A stretch of DNA of 41,093 bases from CAWEHT01 sp963808455 (GTDB taxonomy: Bacteria; Chloroflexota; Anaerolineae; CG2-30-64-16): contig CAWEHT010000343.1 in NCBI GenBank assembly GCA_963808455.1, forward strand, positions 1-41,093. Direction: 5' to 3'. The notes under the pieces are model-generated. The model searched no databases, was not told the origin of the DNA, and saw nothing but the letters and a program-made list of their open reading frames with translations. Positions 19,735 to 27,216 of the stretch are shown in pieces (the stretch's first letter is position 1; the number at the start of each line of letters is the position of its first letter). The translations under genes were made by a program, and so were the position numbers.

Positions 19735-21198
19735 CGTTTCACGCTCGTTCGCGTCGGATAGGGTGTCACACTCGGCTGCAGAGTGGGCACAAGGGTGGCT
19801 CGCTCCCGCGTGCCCGCCGGCCCTGGCGTGGCATCGCCCCGGGCAACGGCAGACAGCGTCGCGGTGCGGGCTGCTGCGCTTTCGACGGTCGCGGGCCGCT
19901 GCGCGCCTCCACCGGGGGCCGGGGCCCCATTCCCGCTGCCCGCAGAAACCGGCGCCAATGGCCCCGCACCCGTCGGCCCGCTGTCCCCGGGAGGTGTTCC
20001 AGCGAGGTCGCCGGCGGGGGATAGCGCTTTCGGCGCCATGGCCTGGGTCTGGGTCGCCGTGCTGGTCGTGACCCCAGGTGAAGATGTTGGCGGTGCCGCC
20101 CGGTGCCCGGCCAGGTAGCCCAGACCACCCAGTTCGGCCAGGCTCAATAGGATCAGCCCGAAGGCTGCCGTGCGCCAGGTCGGCTCCCCGTGCCCCAGGT
20201 GGGGTAGCAGCTTCCTCTTGCGGCCGGGCTGCATCTGGCGCGGCGAAGGCAGGCTCTCTTCCAGTCGCTCGATGACTTGCCGGATCGTCGGGCGATTTCC
20301 CGGCTGTTTGTCCAGCATGTGAAGGACCAGATCGTCGAGCCCAGGGTGGGCGCGCAGCGCATCGTTCTGGGCGCTTGCGGGTGCCGGCTCCTCGCTGAGA
20401 ATGGCTTCAGTCACCTGCGCCCGCGATCCCCGGAAGGGCTCCCTGCCCGCCAGCATGTAGTAGAGTGCAACTCCCAGCGAGTAGATATCGGCGGCCGGCT
20501 TGTCGGTCATCGTCTCGGGCGGTGCGCCTTGCAACACCCGCACACGTTCTGGCGGCATGTACACCAGCCGCCCCTCTTCCACCTCCGCCCGGCGCACGAG
20601 CCTTTGTGCCGCGCCGAAATCCACCAACACCGCCTGCAGGTGGCCCCGGACCGAGCTCAGCACCGTGGCCTCGGCGAGGGGCTCGCGCAACAGGATATTG
20701 TTGGCGCTCACGTCCAGATGCGCCAGGCCCCGGCCATGGATGTATTCGAGGGCCGCCGCGGTCTGTTGCCCGATCTCCACCGCCAGCCCCGGAGCCAAAG
20801 CCCCATGCTGGCTCACCAGTGTTACCGCGGATGGGCCCGCAAGGTACTCCATGGCAAAGTACCACGGCTGTCCGTCCAACTCTAAGGCTCTCGCTACGAA
20901 GGTCCGTTTGATGTGCTGGGCCGGGATCGGATAGAGGCGCACGATCCCCGGATGGCTCAGCCCGCGCAACGCCTCTACCTCCGCCATGAGTGACCGCGCG
21001 GTACAGGTCGTTGAGCTCGGCCCTGGAGACGGGCTCGCCGATGAGTGCCACACGGGCGATCTTTAGGGCCACGCGCTGTGAGTCCGCGCCGTCCTGAGTG
21101 CGTGCCAGGACGACCTGGCCGAACCCACCTCGTCCCTCGCGGAGCAGCCGTTCAACCACGTACGGCCCGACTTTCACCCTGGCACCCAGTTGGGTCAT
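19731..21198 (-). CDS. Transmembrane Ser/Thr protein kinase (one frameshift)
   Basis: About 489 residues. ATG 21198 overlaps the FHA gene stop (ATGA). Kinase landmarks: glycine loop GRGGFGQVVLA, catalytic Lys in VALKIA, Glu in MAEVEAL, catalytic loop AHLDVSANNILL, DFGAAQRL, activation end YMPPERVR, and DIYSLGVALYYMLAGREPF. The usual HRD is HLD, so it is a non-RD kinase, but the catalytic Asp, Asn and DFG Asp are present. A frameshift near 21000 lies between the VALKIA Lys and the MAEVEAL Glu. A TM helix (AFGLILLSLAELGGLGYLAG) follows at about residue 345, then a 120-residue Ala/Pro/Thr-rich tail, presumably extracytoplasmic, ending TPYPTRTSVKR. No PASTA or other ligand-binding domain is seen. 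Confidence 0.9.
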
Positions 21199-22472
21199 TG
21201 CCCGCCATCTCCGAACGATGGCGGATGCTGCCGGATCCGCAGCGACGGCGGGGCCTGGCGCTGGAACACTTCCGTGCGTTCCCCTGTCAGGGCATCATCG
21301 AGCACCACCGGACGGGCCGCCTCCCGCGGCGTGACCGGCTCGAACCGCAGCTCCACTCGACCGAGGTCGATGAGATCGCCACGCTCCAGCTGGCATCCCT
21401 GGCCTGTGGCCACACGCTCGTCGTTGACGTAGGTGCCGCTGGTTCCCCCCTCGTCATATATCATGAAGACGCCGTCAGCCTCCTCGACGATTCGGCAGTG
21501 CAGGCGCGACACGCTCAAGTCGCTGAAGACGATCTGCACGCTGGTCGGGTCACGGCCCAGGTAGACGCTCTGCGCGGCGACTGGGATGCGGCTGCCGTCG
21601 CTGCCATCGGCATTCAGCCGTACGAGATACGCCTGGCACTTGGGTCCCTCCGGTTTGCGGAATCGCCGGTGCAGCCCGAGGATCACCTCGGTGGACTCCT
21701 TGACCTCGTTGGCGATGATTTCGGTGACGCTCCTCAGCGCGTGTGGGTTGCGAAACATCTCGAACACGGTCAGGCCCAGGGCGATGGCCGCGCCAACCAG
21801 GACGGCCACGATCACCAGATTGATGCCATCCACGGGCCAAAATGGCGCCGCCGAGCCTGCTGCCTCCGGCGCCTGCCCCGGTCGGGCGGAACGAGGAAGT
21901 TGATGTAAACCTGTGTCGGGCTGCTGCGGTAGACCAGGCCAAGGTTGTCCTTGATCTCCACGATCACCCAGTGCCCCCCCGTGCCCAGCGCGGAGATATT
22001 CCAGTTGCAGGTCCCTGTCTGGCTGGCGGCGGCCGGCGCGCCGCCGCTGGGTGAGGTCAGCGGGCGCCCTGCGGGGGCCCCGCTTTCGGCCGGCACCGGC
22101 TGAACCTGCGTGTCCACCACCGATCCGTCCACGATGCAGTCCGCCTGCTCCCAGCCGCGAGCTTGCCCTGCCGGCCAGGTCACCTGATACCGGATACCCG
22201 TCGAGACCGGTGCGGCGGTCTTGGGGTCCACCGTCCAGGCTACGGCCCGGCGCGTGATCGTGGAGCCGTTGGCGGGGTTGACGATTTGCACCGTCGGAGC
22301 CGGCATATTGGGTGGCGGGGTGCCATCTAGCTCCTGGAAGGCCAGAGTCCGGGGATCATCCTTGGTTGCCGGGATCCCGACTGGGCCTGCAGCGGGCGTA
22401 GGCCGAACTGGCAATCGAGCCGGCCACAACGAGCGCGAGCACAATGCTTCGGATCATTCGCCTGGACATCAT
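21195..22472 (-). CDS. Signal peptide / beta domain / TM / FHA protein (two frameshifts proposed)
   Basis: I read this as one gene. ATG 22472, preceded by GAGGGAA, opens a signal peptide (MMSRRMIRSIVLALVVAGSI). After a break near 22395 the frame continues with an Ig/fibronectin-like beta domain (TVQIVNPANGSTITRRAVAW to SSPTQVYINFLVPP). After a second possible break near 21895 a Pro/Ala linker (PGQAPEAAGSAAPFWPVDG) leads into a TM helix (INLVIVAVLVGAAIALGLTV). The cytoplasmic C-terminus is an FHA phosphothreonine-binding domain with YLGRD, SVSRLHCRI and GGTSGTYVND. The alternative is two genes, with an FHA gene starting at GTG 21833 and overlapping the first by 22 bp. It should recruit phosphorylated partners of the downstream kinase to the membrane. 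Confidence 0.75.
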
Positions 22473-22746
22473 GATTCCCTCAGCCCCACCGGGGCGCTGG
22501 GTAGTCCCGGTGGAATACTCCGTGGTTTGGCTACATCCTACTGGGCGCTGACATCGGCGGTGTGGAGTTCGCTACAACGTGGTAGCGCGCGGTCCTTGCT
22601 GCGGCGCGGAAAAAGAGGCCAACGTCGAGAGCTTCCGCAGTCTCAGAGAGATTGAGGCACCGCCAGCACCTTTGCAGGATTCGCAGCGTTCCCCAAAGCC
22701 ATTCGTGGAGTTCCTTTGCGTCCGCCGGGACGGCCTCACCGTGGCA
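22473..22746. other. Long 5' leader of the FHA-kinase-phosphatase operon, no gene seen
   Basis: About 270 bases lie between the minus-strand promoter at 22747-22775 and the FHA start codon. Short open frames here have no ribosome site or family resemblance. I find no recognisable riboswitch or small-protein gene, but a leader of this length is more than translation needs. Confidence 0.4.
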
Positions 22747-22775
22747 AGTATAGCATCGAGCGGAGGCCATGTCAA
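22747..22775 (-). promoter_or_regulatory. Near-consensus sigma-70 promoter of the FHA-kinase-phosphatase operon
   Basis: On the minus strand TTGACA (22775-22770), a 17-base spacer and TATACT (22752-22747) with a TGC extension. This is a perfect -35 and a 5/6 -10 at ideal spacing. It is the only strong minus-strand promoter I see upstream of the four-gene operon ending at 11789. Confidence 0.7.
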
Positions 22776-22813
22776 AGGAACCGTGTTGCAGCCTGGCCCC
22801 ATTTGACACGCGG

Positions 22814-22822
22814 TGGTATAAT
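22814..22822 (+). promoter_or_regulatory. Extended -10 promoter of typA
   Basis: TGGTATAAT gives a perfect -10 at 22817-22822 with the TGn extension. A TTGACA at 22803-22808 is only 8 bases upstream, too close to act as its -35. Predicted start is near 22829, leaving a leader of about 90 bases before GTG 22919. Confidence 0.6.
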
Positions 22823-22843
22823 CACTATTGGATATTGCTATGG

Positions 22844-22883
22844 GTCAGCCGCGGCAGGGTAGACGCCACGGCTGACTGTTTTT
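22844..22883 (+). terminator. Terminator-like hairpin in the typA leader (possible attenuator)
   Basis: GTCAGCCGCGGC (22844-22855) can pair with GCCACGGCTGAC (22865-22876), 11 of 12 positions, around a 9-base loop, followed at once by TGTTTTT (22877-22883). This has the form of an intrinsic terminator, yet it lies inside the predicted transcript, between the promoter at 22814 and the start codon at 22919. Confidence 0.55.
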
Positions 22884-22918
22884 GTGGGGAGGGAGTTATC
22901 CCGGAGGGATGCTTCGCA

Positions 22919-24784
22919 GTGCTGACCAATCGACAGGATATCCGTAACGTCGCCATCATCGCGGCACGTTGACCACGGCAAGACGACACTGGTGGACGCC
23001 ATGCTCAAGCAGTCGCGTGTGTTCCGCGACAACCAGTATGTGCCGGACCGTGTGCTGGACAGCAACGAACTGGAACGCGAGCGTGGCATCACCATTCTCG
23101 CCAAGAATACGGCGGTACGCTATGGGGCCGTGAAGATCAATATCGTGGATACCCCCGGCCACGCCGACTTTGGTGGTGAAGTCGAACGCGTCCTGAATAT
23201 GGTCGACGGTGTGTTGCTCCTGGTGGACGCGGCCGAGGGCCCTATGCCGCAGACGCGCTTCGTGCTGCGCAAGGCGCTCGAGCTCGGCCACCGCGCCATC
23301 GTGGTGATCAACAAGGTTGACCGCACGTTCGCACGCCCCGACTGGGCTGTGAACGCCACATTCGACCTCTTCATCGAGCTGGGTGCCAGCGAAGAGCAGG
23401 CCGAGTTTCCGGTCATCTACACCATCGCCACGCGGGGCGAGTCCGGGACAGAGCCGGATGCGCTGGCCGATAGCTTGCAGCCCCTCTTTGACGCGATTGT
23501 GAACCGGCTGCCTCCGCCGGCCGTTCAACCCGGAGGCGCCGTCCCAGCTGCTGGTCACCAACCTCAGCTACGACGACTATAAGGGTAAGATCATCCTCGG
23601 CCGTCTCTCTGCCGGCACGCTGCGCAGCGGGCAGCTGGCCATGCGCATCGACCGCGAGGGCGGCCTGCATCCTGAGAAGATCGCGCGCGTCTACGTCCAC
23701 GAGGGCCTGGACCGGCTGGAGATGGACGAGGTGGGCGCGGGGGAGATCGTCGCGCTGACCGGCATCGCGACGGTCAATATTGGCGAAACGATTGCCGACG
23801 CCGATGACCCGCGGCCGCTGCCGCCGATCGTGGTGGAAGAGCCCACCGTGCGCATGACCTTCGGGGTCAACACCTCGCCCTTGGCGGGACGGGAGGGCAG
23901 TTGGTGCACCAGCCGCAAGCTCAAGGAACGCCTCGAGCGCGAAGCTTGAGCGCGACGTGGCCCTGCGCGTTGCGCCCACCGACTCGGCCGACACGTTCCT
24001 GGTCAGCGGGCGCGGCGAGCTTCATCTGGCCATCCTGATCGAGACCATGCGCCGTGAAGGCTACGAGTTCCAGGTCAGCGCCCCTGAGGTCATTATGCAC
24101 GACGACCCCGAGACCGGCGAGAAGCTCGAGCCGGTCGAGGAAGTGTACGTCGAGGTGCCGGACCTCTACAGCGGCGTCGTCGTGGAGATGCTGGGCCAGC
24201 GCAAGGGCCAGATGACCAACCTGCGCCAGGGTCAGAACGGCACCGTGTACTACACGTACCAGGTGCCCACTCGTGGCCTGCTGGGCTTTCGGCAAGCCCT
24301 TCTGACGGCCACGCGCGGGACAGGCATCGTGCACAGCCTGTTCGCCGGCTATGCTCCCTATTTCGGCCCGATCCGTGGCCGCACCACGGGCTCCCTCGTG
24401 GCGTGGGAGGCCGGCGAGACCACCGCCTACGCGCTGTTCAACGCCCAGGAGCGCGGCCGGCTGTTCGTGGCGCCGGGCATCGAGGTTTACGAGGGCATGA
24501 TCGTGGGCCGGCGCATGACCGACGACGACCTGACCTTGAGCGTAACCAAGAAGAAGCACCTTACCAATCACCGGGCCTCGGTGGGCGACGAGCTGGTGCG
24601 CCTCGACTCGCCGCAGGATATGTCCCTGGACGACTCGTTGGACTACATCGCCGACGACGAGCTGGTGGAAGTGACACCCAAGAGCTTGCGCCTGCGCAAG
24701 CGCATCCTCGACAGCGAGGACCGCCGCAAGTCACGCAAAACCCGCAGCGGCGTCGCCCAGGAGACCGAGGGAATAGGGAAGTAG
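22919..24784 (+). CDS. typA: Translational GTPase TypA/BipA (three frameshifts)
   Basis: About 620 residues, the usual family length. GTG 22919 follows GGAGGG at 22903-22908. GTPase motifs: VDHGKTTL (G1), RGITILAKNTAV (G2), DTPGHADFGGEVER (G3) and NKVDR (G4). They are followed by TypA-specific sequence such as FGVNTSPLAGREG, SRKLKERLERE, GRGELHLAILIETMRREG, PTRGLLGFR and the C-terminal VTKKKHLTNHRAS. Breaks lie near 22968 (within IIAHVDHGK), 23525 and 23945. TypA is a ribosome-associated GTPase involved in assembly and stress growth. Expression may be attenuated by the hairpin in its leader. Confidence 0.94.
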
Positions 24785-25148
24785 GGCATAGGCGACGAGG
24801 CATGGCGAACCGGTGACGGGGAACAGGGGATAGGTGACAGAAGGCAGATCGCAGAGGCGGATAGTATCTCGTCGCCTTTCGCTGCCGCCAGAGATGCTAC
24901 CTGCCTGGCGCGCCGTGTCCCACAGCTGCACCGCCTGGCTGGTCGAGGTTGGCTACGCCGGCACGACCGTCGCCCACGAAAGGGCTGGCCGGGCCCTCAC
25001 GGTTTCCTTCAACCCCCCAGGCCAGCAGTCTAGCCGGCGGTTACCTGCCGCAGGCATAGCTGGTCCTGAGCGCGGCGCTTGCCGTCAGGACTCGTGCGCC
25101 CACGATGCTCCTAGCGTAGCTACAACAGACATCTTCGGTAGCAACTGA
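24785..25148. other. Intergenic region after typA, no gene seen
   Basis: About 360 bases between the convergent typA and flavoprotein genes. A plus-strand frame of 104 codons from 24834 has no ribosome site, no hydrophobic or domain pattern and atypical composition, so I do not call it. No tRNA-like fold or clear terminator is visible. Confidence 0.4.
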
Positions 25149-25209
25149 TGTCATTCTGAGCGGCCGTGCCAACAAGGCCTGTCAACGACGCGCCACAGCG
25201 AAGAATCCG
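25149..25209. repeat. Second copy (half) of the GTCATYCTGAG interspersed repeat
   Basis: TGTCATTCTGAGC at 25149 and GCGAAGAATCCG at 25198-25209 match the left half of the palindromic element at 8762-8826 in both sequence and spacing (about 61 versus 63 bp). It ends 4 bases before the stop codon of the flavoprotein gene, so again it sits just outside a gene end. Confidence 0.5.
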
Positions 25210-25212
25210 TCT

Positions 25213-26652
25213 CTATGTCACCGAAAGGGTCCCCTGTTTCTGCACTAGCGCCCCGGTGACGTCGGCTGGGAGTCCGGTGGCCCATAGGCGGACCAGGCCA
25301 CCTCGCGGCGGCCGGGCCGGCCACAGGGCGGCGAGGGCCGGCACCGCCAGCACGGCGCGGCGCGCCCCTGTGGCGCGGGCTGTGGCTGCCCACCGTCTCC
25401 CAGTCCACGCCGCGAGCATGGCCCGCGAACGGTGCCGGCCTGGCCAATGTGCCCGGCTCGTTTGCCGCGGCCAGGCGCCTGGCCTGCCCCTGGGAGCGGC
25501 AAAAGGCTTCGACCTCCGCATCGCTCATATGGCTGAGGCTGAGCAGGGCCTCCGCCTCGGCGCTCAGCTCCGGCAGGATGCGCCGGCGAAAGATGCCCTG
25601 GTAAGCTGCCAGGCGCCAGGCTGAGGTATCGCCGGCTTCGAGCGCCTCGCCGGCGATCAGGGCTGCCTGGCGGCCAAGATAGAGCGACGGCAGGATCCCC
25701 AGGTGCCCGGCCGGCGCGATGGCATCGCCGAGGCCCATGAAACCATCCGCTACTACCTCCGCGCCCGGTGCGGTCACGGCCACGCGGGCGACCTTTGCCG
25801 CGGACCCTTGCAGTGGGCGCGCCCCGGCGCACAGCTCGCCCAGGCGCGGGTTCGCACGCAAGTAGTGCTGCAAGTATTCTCCTGCAGAGCCCTCTGCGCT
25901 GCGGTCCGGCTCGCCTCCGAGGATAAACAGGAACAGCGCCAGCCGGCCCGGCGCCGCAACCACGGCCATCCCGATGGCACGCCTCCCTGGCCCAGGCCCA
26001 TCGCGCTGGCCGAAAGCGATGGTTTGCCCGACTTGTTGCGGGCCGGCCGCCGGCGCTTCGAATTCCTGGCCGATGACGAGGACCTGGCCGCGGGCGGCCA
26101 ACCGGCCGGCGCCGGGCAGGGCCAGGCTGCAAGCCCACGCGCCGAGCCTTCCGCTGCCAGCACGACGCCTGCCTTGATCCCCTCGCGCCCGTCGCAGATC
26201 ACACCGGCGACCCGGCCAGTCCGGCCCAGGAGGCCGGTAGCCGCGCTGCCATAGCGCAGCACGGCCCCTGCGGCCTCGGCCTGCCCCCCCAGCAGCCGTA
26301 GCAGGCCGGGCTTGTCGATGGCCGCCGCCGGCGAGCCGCCCTGCCCGCTGAGCGCCGTGGTGGTCTCCTGCCCGCCAGGGCCCACCCAGTGTTGCTGCGC
26401 CGGGAAGCCTTTGACCAACAGAGCCGGAATCGTCAGGTCGATCTTGCGGAAGTGCAGGCCGCCTTCCTGCCTGCTGCACGTGTGCGGCACCGGGGCGATC
26501 ATAGCGCTGCATGGATGGCCCAGCTCGCCCGGCCCGGCCAGCCGCTCGATCACCAGGGTGCTGAATCCCAGGCGGGCAGCGGTGCGCGCGGCGCCCAGGC
26601 CCGCCGGGCCTGCCCCTACCACAACGACATCGAAAGCATAGCCATTATTCAT
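25213..26652 (-). CDS. FAD-dependent oxidoreductase, geranylgeranyl reductase family (frameshifts)
   Basis: About 480 residues from ATG 26652 (AGGGGG upstream). The N-terminus has the dinucleotide-binding VVVVGAGPAGLGAARTAARL and the acidic end of strand 2 (TLVIER). GVVLAAEGSARGLAAW and GFMGLGDAIAPAGHLGILPS are the second and third FAD motifs of the GGR/FixC-like flavoproteins. LGHPCSAMIAPVPHTCSR resembles the cysteine-containing segment near the flavin in this family. The frame breaks near 26130 and again near 25400; after the second break a C-terminus ending GALVQKQGTLSVT fits best, but this end is uncertain. It may reduce isoprenoid chains (membrane lipid, quinone or carotenoid metabolism). 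The substrate cannot be assigned. Confidence 0.8.
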
Positions 26653-26710
26653 CCGCGACCCCCTGTTCCGATCCGGCCTCCCGCGCCGCCCGCCGCGCAT
26701 GGGCACATAC

Positions 26711-26726
26711 CGTGATTGTAGTCACG
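26711..26726 (-). promoter_or_regulatory. CRP/FNR-like palindrome over the flavoprotein promoter
   Basis: CGTGATTGTAGTCACG is a perfect CGTGA-N6-TCACG palindrome containing the GTGA-N6-TCAC core recognised by CRP-family regulators. The minus-strand TACAAT inside it (26720-26715) could be the -10 of the gene starting at 26652, so a bound protein would block or position polymerase. Confidence 0.4.
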
Positions 26727-26913
26727 CTAACACAGTTTGGAAACAGTAAGAAGCCGGGAACTTTCAGCGCAAATATACTGCATTCTTTGGGGCCCGGGAC
26801 GGGCTAACTACGCGCCGGCGAGGGCATTTTGCCTCGGTATTCTCCACCTAGCGCGGTTATGATAGAAAACTGAGTTATGCCGGGAATGGGAAAAAGCCCT
26901 CGAGGGTTGTCGG

Positions 26914-26977
26914 TTCTCACATAAACTGCGCAGACCACTCATGAAGGTTGCGCAGCATTCTCACGCATACTGCGCAG
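26914..26977 (-). repeat. Left-end array: three 20-bp sites at 22-bp spacing
   Basis: On the minus strand the units are CTGCGCAGTTTATGTGAGAA (26933-26914), CTGCGCAACCTTCATGAGTG (26955-26936) and CTGCGCAGTATGCGTGAGAA (26977-26958). They lie head to tail at exactly 22 bp, two helical turns. The outermost unit forms part of the terminal inverted repeat. These are most likely transposase-binding sites. Confidence 0.8.
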
Positions 26978-27064
26978 ACTTTTCGCGATAGGAGCGAGAG
27001 GCGCCCCTTGGGGGCGTTGAACCTCCCCTTAACGCCGAGGGGTGATACCCTCCAAATTTGCCAG

Positions 27065-27093
27065 TTGACAACGGCGCCGCGTTGTCATATAAA
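27065..27093 (+). promoter_or_regulatory. Consensus-like promoter of the C25 peptidase gene
   Basis: TTGACA (27065-27070), a 17-base spacer and TATAAA (27088-27093). The leader to ATG 27217 is about 115 bases. Two small inverted repeats lie just upstream: CGCCCC/GGGGGCG near 27002-27017 and GAGGG/CCCTC near 27037-27052. The element therefore carries its own promoter for its cargo. Confidence 0.7.
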
Positions 27094-27216
27094 ATGTTTG
27101 AAGGAGTTCCGCTCGAGGCTCCGACTTCACAGCGCTGTATGCATCCCCCTCCAACCAGTCGCAGCCATTCCGCCGCGCCACGGCCATGTTTGCCCACAAC
27201 CGCATAGGAGGCTCAA

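Noticed and set aside
22803..22808. TTGACA as the -35 of the typA promoter
   Set aside because: Only 8 bases separate it from the TATAAT at 22817, too close for sigma-70. The next 17-base match (TATTGG at 22826) is a poor -10.
24834..25148. A 104-codon plus-strand frame after typA
   Set aside because: No ribosome site, domain or hydrophobic pattern, and it ends inside an interspersed repeat.
26914..26977. Three evenly spaced 20-bp repeats as a short CRISPR array
   Set aside because: The units abut at 22 bp with no spacers, the copies are imperfect, there are no cas genes, and the same site recurs inverted at the other end of the element.
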